From positions 1 to 22,820 of the forward strand of contig CAKVEH010000005.1 in the NCBI GenBank assembly GCA_934728205.1: a DNA stretch of 22,820 bases, in the 5' to 3' direction. Positions 1 through 7,768 of this stretch are shown here, in pieces; within the stretch, counting starts at the first letter, position 1; each line of letters starts with the position of its first letter. The notes beneath the pieces were generated by a model, which did no database searches, was not told where the DNA came from, and saw only the letters and a list, made by a program, of their open reading frames with translations. The stretch is from an uncultured Helicobacteraceae bacterium. Its GTDB lineage: Bacteria; Campylobacterota; Campylobacteria; Campylobacterales; Helicobacteraceae. A program made the position numbers and the translations under genes.

Positions 1-47
1 ATCTTGAGGAATTTGAGGCATTAGAAGCATTTATGAATGTGTTGTAA
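1..47 (+). CDS. C-terminal end of an unidentified protein (partial)
   Basis: The only frame that stays open from the window edge to a stop placed just before a terminator reads LEEFEALEAFMNVL and then TAA at 45-47. Its stop overlaps the first bases of the perfect hairpin at 46-74, which is what the end of a real transcribed gene looks like in this sequence. Fourteen residues are too few to assign a family. The acidic, amphipathic tail is all that can be described. The gene runs toward the carbonic anhydrase remnant on the other strand, so the two are convergent and probably share the terminator. Confidence 0.6.
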   Translation, partial: LEEFEALEAFMNVL

Positions 48-74
48 AGATTCTGTGAAAATCACAGAATCTTT
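46..74. terminator. bidirectional intrinsic terminator
   Basis: A perfect 12-bp stem, AAAGATTCTGTG paired with CACAGAATCTTT, closes a 5-base loop (AAAAT). The right arm ends in a T run for the + strand and the left arm gives one for the - strand, so it can stop both the upstream + gene and the convergent - gene. The core of the stem is the repeated 7-mer AGATTCT/AGAATCT. Confidence 0.85.
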
Positions 75-81
75 TGAAGCG

Positions 82-372
82 TTATAGTTGGACAAAAGCA
101 ACTGCTCTGCCGTTGAATTGGTTGTGTAGGGCGAGCGTTTTGCTTGCATAAGAATCTTCAACAGCAAAATTAGGATTTGTCTTTGCCTTTTTTGCCTTAG
201 ATTCTACGATGTTGATTGGCGATTGGAGCTTTTCTGTCTTGCACGCCGCAAAACTGCTGTCTAAATCACCCCATTTGCCTGTATCATCATATCCCCAATG
301 TGTATGATGTTCTGCTAGAGCAAATCCACACAAACACGCCACAAAACCCAAAGTTTTGAGAACTTTATTCAT
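82..372 (-). pseudogene. alpha-carbonic anhydrase remnant, internally deleted
   Basis: The 96-residue product starts with a Sec signal peptide (about residues 1-20, ending ALA before EHHTHWGYDD) and continues with the entry of an alpha-class carbonic anhydrase: the HWGY segment, W..L, C...K, and QSPINI at about residues 50-55. Family members are near 240-250 residues and bind zinc with three histidines (an HxH pair and a later H) in the middle of the chain. None of that middle is present. The last residues, NQFNGRAVAF, resemble the family's C-terminal RPxQxxNxR segment, which suggests an internal deletion that kept both ends. The start has a GAAGG ribosome site at 379-383. A periplasmic CO2/bicarbonate enzyme is the family role, but this product should be inactive. 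The terminator at 46-74 lies just past the stop. Confidence 0.7.
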
Positions 373-429
373 AGGAAACCTTCAATACATTAAAATGAAA
401 ATACGCTTAAATTTGATAAAAATTCCATT

Positions 430-1116
430 TTATTTAAATTGTGAATTTGTCGGCAGATTGCCAGAATCTGGCGTATCCATTTTGTCTTTAAAGATTTTTT
501 TTGCTTCTTGTAGGCTTAAGTTATCCACTCTAAAACTCTCCAACGCATAAAATTCAATTTTACAAAAAGGCTTTGGGATAATAAATTTATCCCAAGTTTT
601 AAGTTGCCAATACGCACTACATTTCACGCGCAATGGCACGATTGGCACGCCAGCTTTTTGACTCATAGCGATGATTCCATCAGCGATAGAGTGGCACGGA
701 CCTCTTGGACCATCGGGAACGACACCCACATCATAGCCATTTTTTAGTAGCTTTAAAGAATCTATGAGCACCTTTAGCCCACCTTTAAAGCTTGAGCCTC
801 GCAATTCTTTAAGCCCAAAGTAAGTGCAAAGTTTTGCCATTGGCTCTGCATCGAGGTGTTGTGAAAAGATTATATGGAAATTTTTTGCCCTTTGTGGGTC
901 TAGCTTTTTTAGACGCGGTTTAAAGTAGAGCAAAAAAAGGATTGGGAGCATTAGGATTTCGCCGTGCCAAAAGCCAATAATAAAGTTTTGCTTAAAGATT
1001 TTTTCATCAATATAAAAACGATGATGCGTGAAGCAATACAATACCCATACCGCAATAAATCCAAGTGGTGGTATCAGCACGGCAGCAAGTTTGCGCCGAA
1101 ATTCTCTTAATTCCAT
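430..1116 (-). CDS. DUF374 lysophospholipid acyltransferase-family protein
   Basis: The 228-residue protein has an N-terminal hydrophobic helix (about residues 12-30) and the ordered motifs of the DUF374 branch of glycerolipid acyltransferases: FWHGE at 49-53 (the acyltransferase histidine), SQHLDAEP at 85-92, RGSSFKGG at 106-113, and DGPRGP at 135-140. By family it should transfer an acyl chain to a lipid at the inner membrane, and many relatives are linked to the cell envelope, but the real substrate of this branch is not known to me. The start is supported by AAGG five bases upstream. It lies 57 bases upstream of the carbonic anhydrase remnant on the same strand and diverges from mqnE. Confidence 0.85.
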   Translation of the reverse strand: MELREFRRKLAAVLIPPLGFIAVWVLYCFTHHRFYIDEKIFKQNFIIGFWHGEILMLPILFLLYFKPRLKKLDPQRAKNFHIIFSQHLDAEPMAKLCTYFGLKELRGSSFKGGLKVLIDSLKLLKNGYDVGVVPDGPRGPCHSIADGIIAMSQKAGVPIVPLRVKCSAYWQLKTWDKFIIPKPFCKIEFYALESFRVDNLSLQEAKKIFKDKMDTPDSGNLPTNSQFK

Positions 1117-1259
1117 TGTCGCCTTTCATCATTACTATAAATAAATTGTGGTATGAAAATCGCATTTATAAACGCATAAATTGTAGCTAAAGATTTACAT
1201 AAACGCGTTATTTTACGATGAAAATTATCATTACATTAAACTAACAAGGACAATAAGGA

Positions 1260-2426
1260 ATGTGTGTGAAAGAATCGAAAGAAATTTTACAAAAAGCCAT
1301 AAACAACGAGAATCTCAAAGCAAGTGAGTTGGTTAAACTCTATGAGCTTGATATTTTTACGCTTGGTGAGGCGGCAGATTCTATCCGCACGCAAAAATTT
1401 GGCAAAAAAACTTTTTTTAACATTAACCGCCACATTAACCCAAGCAACATTTGTGCGGATATTTGCAAGTTTTGTGCGTTTTCAGCCCATAGAAAGAATC
1501 CAAATGCCTACCAAATGAGTTTAGGAGAGATTATCAATCAAGCATATAATTCCTATCAAAATGGTGCGAAAGAAGTGCATATCGTCTCAAGCCACAATCC
1601 AAACTATTCGTATGGGTGGTATATGGATATGTTTAAAGAAGTGCGCAAGGCTTGCCCAGAGATTCACATAAAGGCAATGACTGCGGCAGAAGTGGATTTT
1701 TTAGACAGGAAATTTCACAAAGGCTATAAAAGAGTGCTTGAGGATATGGCAGAGGCTGGAGTGGATTCTATGCCCGGTGGTGGTGCGGAAATCTTTGATG
1801 AAAAAGTGCGTGCATACATTTGTAGGGGCAAGGTAAAATCCCACAGATGGCTTGAAATTCATCGATATTGGCATTCGCTTGGGAAGATGAGTAATGCGAC
1901 AATGCTCTTTGGACATATAGAATCCAAAGAGCATAGAATCGACCATATTTTGCGATTAAAAGATTCTCAAAGCTCTAAAGAGCGCGTAGAGAGTAAAAGT
2001 GGAGGATTTAATGCTTTTATTCCACTGCTCTATCAAAAGCAAAACAATTATCTTAGGGTGGAGGATTTCCCAAGCGGGCAAGAGATTTTAAAAACTATCG
2101 CCATTGCGCGTATAATTTTACAAAATATCCCACATATTAAGGCATATTGGGCTACTTTAGGGCTTAATCTCGCCCTTGTCGCTCAAGAATTTGGCGCAGA
2201 TGATATGGATGGCACGATTGAGATTGAGAGTATCCAATCTGCCGCAGGAGCAAAAAGCAAGAATGGAATTACAAAGCAAGAGATTATCTCTCAAATTAAA
2301 AGTGCAGGGTTTATCCCTGTGGAGCGAGATTCTCTATATAATGAAATTTGTGATTACACACAGGATATACCACAGGCGACACGCACAAATATATCGTTAA
2401 GCGATAGCGCGGGGAATGCGGGTTAA
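1260..2426 (+). CDS. mqnE: aminofutalosine synthase MqnE (radical SAM)
   Basis: MqnE joins 3-[(1-carboxyvinyl)oxy]benzoate and S-adenosylmethionine to make aminofutalosine, an early step of the futalosine route to menaquinone used in Campylobacterota. The 388-residue chain carries the radical-SAM cysteine cluster CxxxCxxC as C65, C69 and C72, preceded by the [12 protein letters not shown] segment that sets MqnE apart from the related MqnC. A PGGGAE loop follows near residue 172, and the conserved GGFNAFIPL segment near 247. Compared with typical members (about 360-375 residues) there is a short charged insert just before GGFNAFIPL and a C-terminal tail of about 15 residues. The ATG directly follows one AAGGA and is nine bases from another (1246-1250); an in-frame GTG at 1266 would suit the nearer one. 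lpxC follows 32 bases later, probably co-transcribed. Confidence 0.93.
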   Translation: MCVKESKEILQKAINNENLKASELVKLYELDIFTLGEAADSIRTQKFGKKTFFNINRHINPSNICADICKFCAFSAHRKNPNAYQMSLGEIINQAYNSYQNGAKEVHIVSSHNPNYSYGWYMDMFKEVRKACPEIHIKAMTAAEVDFLDRKFHKGYKRVLEDMAEAGVDSMPGGGAEIFDEKVRAYICRGKVKSHRWLEIHRYWHSLGKMSNATMLFGHIESKEHRIDHILRLKDSQSSKERVESKSGGFNAFIPLLYQKQNNYLRVEDFPSGQEILKTIAIARIILQNIPHIKAYWATLGLNLALVAQEFGADDMDGTIEIESIQSAAGAKSKNGITKQEIISQIKSAGFIPVERDSLYNEICDYTQDIPQATRTNISLSDSAGNAG

Positions 2427-2458
2427 AGTGCAAGAGGCAGAAATTTAAGGAGACAACA

Positions 2459-3367
2459 ATGAAACAAAAAACTATCGGTAAAAAAGTTGAATTAGTGGGA
2501 ATCGGATTGCACAAAGGCGTGCCTGTCAAAATGACACTAGAGCCATTAGCTTCAGATAGTGGGATTGTATTTTATCGTAGTGATATGGGCGTGAGTATCC
2601 CGCTGTGCCCTCAAAATGTGATAGACACGACAATGGCAACGGTGCTTGCCAAAGATAATGCGAGGGTTTCAACCATTGAGCATTTGCTCTCAGCCATTCA
2701 CGCACACGGGATTGATAATCTCAAAATCACCCTCGATAATGAGGAAGTGCCTATAATGGATGGCAGTGCGATAGGGTATTGTATGCTTTTAGAAGAGGCG
2801 CAAATCGTCCGTCAAGATGCACCCAAAAGGGCAATGCGCATTAAAAAGCCAATCGAAGTAAAAGATGGTGATAAATTCGTGCGCATAGAGCCAAGCGAGC
2901 GTATGGTGTTTGATTTTCGCATTTCTTTCCCACACCAAGCCATTAAAGAACAGGCATATATATTTACTTTTTCCACAAGCGGGTATATCGAGGAGATTGC
3001 ACGGGCAAGGACTTTTGGCTTTTTAAGCGAAGTGAATTATTTACGCTCTCAAGGGCTTGCTAAGGGTGGAGATTTGAGTAATTGCATCGTGCTTGATGAT
3101 AATGGCGTGATGAATAAAGATGGATTGCGTTACAAAGATGAGTTTGTGCGACACAAAATTTTAGATGCTATTGGTGATATGGCAGTGCTTGGAATCCCGC
3201 TCATTGGTAGCTACATCGCCTTTGCAGGTAGCCATAAGCTAAATCACCTCCTCACGCAAAAAATCCTAAGCGAACAAGGTGCGTATGAAGTGGTGGATTT
3301 AGGTGAAATGGCTGAAGATGAGGCACTAGATTACGCACCAGCACAGGATTACGAGCACAAAATCTAA
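2459..3367 (+). CDS. lpxC: UDP-3-O-acyl-N-acetylglucosamine deacetylase LpxC
   Basis: LpxC is the zinc deacetylase that makes the committed step of lipid A synthesis in the cytosol. The 302-residue length is normal. Visible residues match the family: GIGLHKG at 14-20, EH at 74-75 (catalytic Glu and first zinc His), IMDGSA at 99-104, RARTFGF at 182-188, [10 protein letters not shown] at 231-240 with zinc ligands H232 and D236, and H259 in the position of the catalytic histidine. The start is set by a clear AAGGAG (2447-2452) six bases before ATG. It sits 32 bases behind mqnE on the same strand with no terminator between them, so it is probably read from the mqnE transcript. Confidence 0.96.
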   Translation: MKQKTIGKKVELVGIGLHKGVPVKMTLEPLASDSGIVFYRSDMGVSIPLCPQNVIDTTMATVLAKDNARVSTIEHLLSAIHAHGIDNLKITLDNEEVPIMDGSAIGYCMLLEEAQIVRQDAPKRAMRIKKPIEVKDGDKFVRIEPSERMVFDFRISFPHQAIKEQAYIFTFSTSGYIEEIARARTFGFLSEVNYLRSQGLAKGGDLSNCIVLDDNGVMNKDGLRYKDEFVRHKILDAIGDMAVLGIPLIGSYIAFAGSHKLNHLLTQKILSEQGAYEVVDLGEMAEDEALDYAPAQDYEHKI

Positions 3368-3482
3368 ATTTTTATATAAATTTTTGTAATTTTGTCTATG
3401 GTGGCTTAATTTTTGCTATTGCAAGTATAGTGGTGTTTGGGAATCTTTATGAAATTTTATAGATTCTTAAGTGCGAAAGAAC

Positions 3483-3488
3483 TACAAT
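3483..3488 (+). promoter_or_regulatory. candidate -10 element for the small membrane protein gene
   Basis: TACAAT lies in the AT-rich 155-base gap after lpxC, 45 bases upstream of the preferred GTG start. There is no clear -35, as is common for Helicobacter housekeeping promoters, and no upstream TGN. It is a moderate match only. Confidence 0.35.
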
Positions 3489-3532
3489 GTATGCTTTGCA
3501 AGTGGTATTAAAATTTTAGGGAAGTGCAAGTC

Positions 3533-3925
3533 GTGGGCGAGATTCACAAAATATTAAACTTTTTACAAGCTAATTGGCATTTGACGGCATATATTGGCGT
3601 GGTGGTAATTTTGGTGTCTCCTGTGGTGCTGTGGCTTTGTAAGCTGGCGGTGGATATTTTTGGGATTTTTTCCGTAATTTTTGTAGAGATTACCTTTTTT
3701 ATTACGATGATTTTGCTTTGTTTTGTAGTTTTTTTAGGGATAAAGCAAGGATATAACTGCCTTAATGGCACGCAAGCAATACAAGCTGTTTGGCATTATA
3801 TGGTTGCTGGTATTGCTTCATTAGGGTTAATGGTAATGCTTAAGCGAATGCGCGATAAACAAAGCATCAGCACCAAGACAGAGCAATCTAGCGTTACCAC
3901 AGATTCCCAAGATTTTGAATTTTAG
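3533..3925 (+). CDS. small multi-helix inner-membrane protein, function unknown
   Basis: I do not recognise a named family. The product (130 residues from this start) has about three hydrophobic segments, near residues 17-37, 41-68 and 82-100, then a basic stretch (KRMRDK) and a Ser/Thr/Gln-rich, acidic, probably disordered tail. The positive cluster after the last helix suggests the tail lies in the cytosol. Two GTG starts are possible: 3524 is only two bases from the AGGGAA ribosome site (3518-3523), while 3533 is nine bases away and is preferred. It follows lpxC by 165 bases and precedes a lipoprotein gene, but the gap and a promoter-like site suggest it is read separately. Codon use does not differ from its neighbours. 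Confidence 0.75.
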   Translation: MGEIHKILNFLQANWHLTAYIGVVVILVSPVVLWLCKLAVDIFGIFSVIFVEITFFITMILLCFVVFLGIKQGYNCLNGTQAIQAVWHYMVAGIASLGLMVMLKRMRDKQSISTKTEQSSVTTDSQDFEF

Positions 3926-4010
3926 CCTCATAATTTATCTCCTTCTTCTTAATTGCATTAAGTTTATATAGATTCTTTCAAAGAATTGAAAAAAACTCTC
4001 TTTTTTATGG

Positions 4011-4016
4011 TAGAAT
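4011..4016 (+). promoter_or_regulatory. candidate extended -10 for the lipoprotein gene
   Basis: TAGAAT is preceded by ATGG and follows a T-rich stretch (4000-4006), the usual AT-rich upstream context of Helicobacter vegetative promoters. It lies 79 bases before the ATG at 4095, so it predicts a leader of about 70 bases. Confidence 0.45.
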
Positions 4017-4094
4017 GTCGCTCTAAATCGTTTTTTTTGTCTTGCACCGTTCTCATCAGTTTTTTGGTTTTATAAATTACTTAAAGGAAGAGCG

Positions 4095-4502
4095 ATGAAA
4101 AGTATTTTAGCAAGGCTTGCGGGCGTGGTATTTGTATTTGGGTTGGTAGCGTGTGGCTCATCTAGCAGGAGTGCCGATGAAGCCTCAATAGAGTATGTGA
4201 GAAATTGCTTTAGTGGCAGTGGGACGGAGTTTTTAAGCAATGCGCGTGGTCCAAATGGCACTACATTTGATAAAGGGCGGGTTGCCGAGCGCACGCAAGA
4301 TATAGCTCAGTTACGCAGTTTTGCTCAAGCTCGAGGTGGGCTAAAAGCTATAAGCGTGCTGAAAAGTAGCAATATCTCAAATGAAATACATAAGAATCTT
4401 ATGCTTATGGAGTTAAAGGTGGAGTTTCATAATGGCGAGGCGGTGGATTATGCCGTGAAAGTCGCTCTTATTGATGATGTATGGCGTGTATTGGTGGATT
4501 AG
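4095..4502 (+). CDS. small lipoprotein, DUF4878-like (NTF2-like fold)
   Basis: The 135-residue product starts with a lipoprotein signal peptide ending in LVAC, so Cys20 is the lipidated residue of the mature protein. The mature N-terminus is Gly/Ser-rich, without an Asp at position +2. The remainder, ending in a segment where a strand with a Gly-Glu turn is followed by a terminal VALIDDVWRVLVD, has the look of the small NTF2-like lipoproteins grouped as DUF4878, but this is a pattern judgement. No enzyme motif is visible. The start is well supported by AAGGAAG (4084-4090). It converges with the esterase gene 16 bases away. Role unknown; an envelope location is the safe statement. Confidence 0.8.
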   Translation: MKSILARLAGVVFVFGLVACGSSSRSADEASIEYVRNCFSGSGTEFLSNARGPNGTTFDKGRVAERTQDIAQLRSFAQARGGLKAISVLKSSNISNEIHKNLMLMELKVEFHNGEAVDYAVKVALIDDVWRVLVD

Positions 4503-4518
4503 GGATACCTTAAGATTA

Positions 4519-5463
4519 TTAGTTAGCAATTTTAGCAAAATCGCTAATTGATTCTAAAAATGCTGGCACAACGACAGAGCCGTGCGTATGCCCTTGAAAT
4601 GCTTTGTAGTGTGGTGTTATATTGCTTTGTGATTGTATGAGATAAGCCAATTCTTTAGCGTTAATCTTTGCCTTGCCACGCGGATTTTTCACTTCTTTAG
4701 TTTCTTTAACTTTTGGTTCTTGCCAATCGTGCATAATCCATAAAGTTATAGAATCTCTTTTAATGCGTGTAAAGTCAATCGCTCTATTTTTTCCTATAAA
4801 TTCGCCATTTCCCCACCAAAGCGATGGTGAAATCGCATAAAAATGGCTAAAGTGTTGTGTCGCATTACTTAAGGCATAGAGGACAAAAAGTCCGCCAAAA
4901 CTATGCCCAAAAATCCCACTCTCTTTGCTTAGCGGTATATTGAACTCGCGTGATATATACGATTGCACCATAGGTATAATGGTTTGTATAAAAACCTCTA
5001 AAAAATGTTGCGCTCCACCGCCATTAAGAAAATCTTGTTTATTATCCATAGAATCGAGCAACTCTTTTGGAATATTTGGTGTGTAATCCCGCGTCCTTAA
5101 GGGTGGAAATGCAATATCGGCGTATTCTCCTGCATAGCCTATGCCAACAAGAATCACATAATCTAGCTCATCACACAAAGAATTTTTTTTGCAATATTGA
5201 TTAGCAAGTGCGTTTAGGGCGATTGGTAAATGTCCATTGCCATCAAGTATATAAAAGATTCTATAACTTTTGGGTTTTGTTTTTGGTGATTTAATTTTGC
5301 TTAGTGTAATGGTGTAAATGGATTCATTTGCAGAAATTTGCTCTATCGTGCGAATGTCAAAAGTTTGTGTTGTCTTTGTGTCTAGCTTTGTTATAGTGTT
5401 GTTTGGTTTTGTGTTAAGATTGCTTAAGCTAAACAACATTATAACAACAAGGCAATATCGCAT
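4519..5463 (-). CDS. periplasmic siderophore esterase (IroE/Cee-like alpha/beta hydrolase)
   Basis: The 314-residue protein belongs to the esterase-D-like alpha/beta hydrolases that include siderophore esterases such as IroE and the Campylobacter Cee enzyme. The nucleophile elbow is GHSFGG (Ser188), and the catalytic His is probably H294 in GHTHGS; an ILDGN segment (72-76) and RTRDYTP (123-129) match the family's early loops. The first ~15 residues are hydrophobic, fitting a signal peptide or membrane anchor. By family it would cut the ester backbone of a tri-catecholate siderophore in the periplasm to release iron. Its context fits: the start is nine bases after the stop of a TonB-dependent receptor and its ribosome site (AAGGA, 5470-5474) overlaps that stop, so it should be translationally coupled. 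A general esterase is the alternative. Confidence 0.8.
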   Translation of the reverse strand: MRYCLVVIMLFSLSNLNTKPNNTITKLDTKTTQTFDIRTIEQISANESIYTITLSKIKSPKTKPKSYRIFYILDGNGHLPIALNALANQYCKKNSLCDELDYVILVGIGYAGEYADIAFPPLRTRDYTPNIPKELLDSMDNKQDFLNGGGAQHFLEVFIQTIIPMVQSYISREFNIPLSKESGIFGHSFGGLFVLYALSNATQHFSHFYAISPSLWWGNGEFIGKNRAIDFTRIKRDSITLWIMHDWQEPKVKETKEVKNPRGKAKINAKELAYLIQSQSNITPHYKAFQGHTHGSVVVPAFLESISDFAKIAN

Positions 5464-5472
5464 TATAATTCC

Positions 5473-7622
5473 TTAAAAGTCCATACTAAGGCTAAGGAAA
5501 TATCTCCTGCCCTCGCGGATAACATTGTAATTGTTGGCAAACGCAGTTGCGTTGTTTGCATTTGTGTATGCGTAATAATCAATAAAGTTATGATTAAGGA
5601 GATTATAGATTCCAAATTGTGCACGAAGCGTCTTAGTAATATTGTAATTCGCACCTAAATGCAACAAAAAGTAGGGTTTGTAATACTCACTTACGCTAGG
5701 ATTATTGTGTCTAAAAGTATCTAGGGCGGTTTTTGTGCTACCGATATTGGTGCGTAGCTGCATAGCACGAAACTCGCCTCTTAAGGTTACACCAAAATCT
5801 TTGTAAGTGTAATTTATCGCGCTATTGATTGTGTGTTGTGGGATACCGCTAAGTGGCATTCCTTTGTTTGTCCCTGAAGTATTTTCATTTTTACTCCAAG
5901 TATAAGAAAGATTAAACAAAACTTCGCTTACTTCAAAATTATTCTTAATTTGTGCAAATGCCTCTAATCCATAGCTTCTCGCTGTATCGACATTGTAGTA
6001 ATATTGACAAGAGGCTATCCCATTTTGGTTATTCCCAGTCCAACCACCTAAGCAAGTGTATCCTGCAGGCAAAGGTTCTCCTACTTGCACGCTTAAAGCA
6101 GAGATTCTGTCTTTAAAGTCTATATAAAAGCCTGTAAGTGAAAATTGTGCAAAATCATTACTTTGGATAATGCCTAATTCGTAGTTGAGAGAAGATTCTG
6201 GCTTTAAATTAGGATTACCATATATATGCGTCCAGCCTTGTCCTGTGCTAGCACCCCAGCCTTTAGCGACATTAGTCATTGAGGGCATTTTATACCCCGT
6301 AGAGATTCCCCCCTTAATGCTTAAATCCCCAATCGCACTATTTTGTAGGGGCATATACACTAGATACACGCGTGGGGAAATATTGGAATTATATGTATTA
6401 CTCATATTTCCTCGCACGCCAATGCTTAAAGACAAAGAATCTATAATTTGCCATTGGTCTTCTGCATAGAGTGCAAAAGTATGTCTCTCTAACTTGTTTC
6501 CTACATCGCCTCCAAACTCTGTGCCATTTAGGCTTAAGACATTGCTATACATATATTGTGCACCGACATTTACATTCATTTGCCAAAATGGAATAATAGT
6601 GCGGTGCTCTAAAATTACATCATTTGCACTCCTGCTTCTTGTTGGATAATTAGTGTTATTGTATTGTAGGCTTGTGTCCGTGCGAATTGCACCATTTTCT
6701 CCATAATTACCTTGATGACGAATTATAGAGTTATGTCTTGTAATGCTATGGGCTGGGAAATTCGTGTTGCCCCAAGTAAAGTTATACCATTGTCTTGCAA
6801 AACTATAATCAGCATAAATATAATGCGTCTTGTTGGGCTCATAGCCAAACCTCCCCCCTATTTCTTGTTGTTCATTTGCCCTAGAACCAACGATAGAACC
6901 TTGCAAGTTTTGTGAAACTCCTTGTGGTAATGGGAAAGAAAAGTCTCTTGGATTAGATTGGAAGTTGCTTTTAGCGCGAAGTTGCAAAGAGAGTTTTTTG
7001 GATTTATCAAGTGGTCCAGCTCCAAAAGCCGCTATGCCATACAAATGTCCAAAATGTTTGGATTCTTGTAGTGTAGAGTTAATAAGCACATTGCCACTCC
7101 ATTTTTGAAAATGTTTTTTAAGAATGATATTTACCACACCACCGACTGCATCGCTACCATATACGACAGAAGCAGGACCTCTTATGACTTCAATTCGTTC
7201 GATAGCACTTATAGGTGGCATAAAGGCAGATTCTGAAAAATTAAAGTTTGGGAAAGTTTCAGTGCTAGCTCCTTGACGCTTGCCATCTAGGAGCAATAAA
7301 GTATAGCTTGCAGGCATACCGCGCATAGAGATAGCATATCCCCCCACTGTGCTAATGCCAGCATCTACATTAACACCGGGCACTTGGCTCACTGCTTCGC
7401 CTAAATCTCTAATGGGTCTTTCTTGTAATTCTTTTGATTCTATTATGGAGATTGATGATGGAGCGCTTTGGATATTTTCTTCAAAGCCACTTGTTGTTAC
7501 GACAGACTTTTGCAATCGCACAGATTCAAGTTCATTCTGCCCCCCCCCTCTTGTGTCAAATCCTGTGCTATTATAAAACTCATTACCATTAAACTCAATG
7601 CTACCAAATTAAAAAATTTCAT
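5473..7622 (-). CDS. TonB-dependent siderophore receptor, phase-variable, out of frame (OFF) here
   Basis: The body is a TonB-dependent outer-membrane receptor of the catecholate type: plug domain with SIISIIE-like entry, GYAISMRGMP, LLLLDGKRQG, RIEVIRGPASVVYGSDAVGG and VVNIILKK, then a 22-strand barrel region ending in the outer-membrane signature YFLSLSMDF with terminal Phe. The long open frame (5473-7521) has only a GTG and no signal peptide. The signal peptide, MKFFNLVALSLMVMSFIIA, is in another frame from the ATG at 7620-7622, with ribosome site AAGGTGAG at 7630-7637. The two frames meet at nine consecutive G (7540-7548 as C on the + strand). With nine G, translation stops at TAA (7497-7499) after 41 residues. 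Ten (or seven) G would give a 716-residue receptor. The esterase gene follows nine bases on. Substrate is inferred to be a ferric catecholate siderophore. Confidence 0.9.
7540..7548 (-). repeat. poly-G (9) phase-variation tract inside receptor gene
   Basis: Nine C on the + strand, thus nine G on the coding strand, lie nine codons after the predicted signal peptide cleavage site and are the only place where the signal-peptide frame and receptor frame can be joined. From the ATG (7622) to the first base of the codon at 7521 there are 101 bases, two beyond a multiple of three, so +1 or -2 G brings them into register. In frame the tract codes for Gly-Gly-Gly, a harmless linker. Confidence 0.9.
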
Positions 7623-7660
7623 AAGACCACTCACCTTATTATTGTAGAATTAAGTGCGCG

Positions 7661-7666
7661 ATAGTA
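7661..7666 (-). promoter_or_regulatory. candidate -10 for receptor gene
   Basis: On the - strand TACTAT lies 39 bases upstream of the receptor ATG, with AT-rich sequence further upstream. A second hexamer, TACAAT (7641-7646), is too near the ribosome site to be used. Weak on sequence alone. Confidence 0.35.
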
Positions 7667-7697
7667 TCAAATTAAAACTGAAATATAGCTTAAATAA

Positions 7698-7712
7698 TGA
7701 GAAATAATTTTA
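7698..7712. promoter_or_regulatory. possible Fur box upstream of the receptor
   Basis: TGAGAAATAATTTTA matches the 7-1-7 Fur consensus (TGATAATnATTATCA) at about 10 of 14 positions. It lies about 30 bases upstream of the candidate -10 of the receptor gene. Iron control would be expected for a siderophore receptor, but AT-rich intergenic DNA gives such matches by chance. Confidence 0.3.
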
Positions 7713-7734
7713 ATTTAATTAGTGTCTATGCTAT

Positions 7735-7761
7735 AAGTCGCGTCTTTGCAAAACGCGACTT
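7735..7761 (-). terminator. hairpin terminator of cysK
   Basis: A 9-bp stem AAGTCGCGT/ACGCGACTT with a nine-base loop starts eight bases after the cysK stop codon (7769-7771). The stem is GC-rich for this sequence. The following T run on the - strand is short, so termination may be incomplete. Confidence 0.6.
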
Positions 7762-7768
7762 TAAAAAG

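Noticed and set aside
493..500. Run of eight T in the acyltransferase gene as a second phase-variable tract
   Set aside because: The frame is intact through it (Lys-Lys codons) and only about ten ordinary C-terminal codons follow; A/T runs this long are frequent here.
1214..1236. Fur-box-like ATGAAAATTATCATTACATT upstream of mqnE
   Set aside because: Only half of the palindrome fits, and mqnE is not a typical iron-regulated gene; probably AT-rich chance.
3450..3512. 20-residue frame in the lpxC to membrane-protein gap
   Set aside because: No ribosome site and no recognisable property; likely chance in AT-rich DNA.
3971..3988. ATTCTTT/AAAGAAT inverted repeat after the small membrane protein gene
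   Set aside because: The loop would be one base if fully paired; the workable stem is only 5 bp.
4523..4547. Hairpin TTAGC-ATTTT/AAAAT-GCTAA at the convergent ends of the lipoprotein and esterase genes
   Set aside because: Interrupted by an A/C mismatch, with a 3-base loop and no T run; it also overlaps esterase codons. Could be a weak terminator but not enough to call.
7519..7521. GTG as the start of the TonB receptor (682 residues)
   Set aside because: No ribosome site or signal peptide at this point; the real start with both is at 7622 in another frame, and the frame upstream of the GTG stays open back to 7609 with receptor-like residues.
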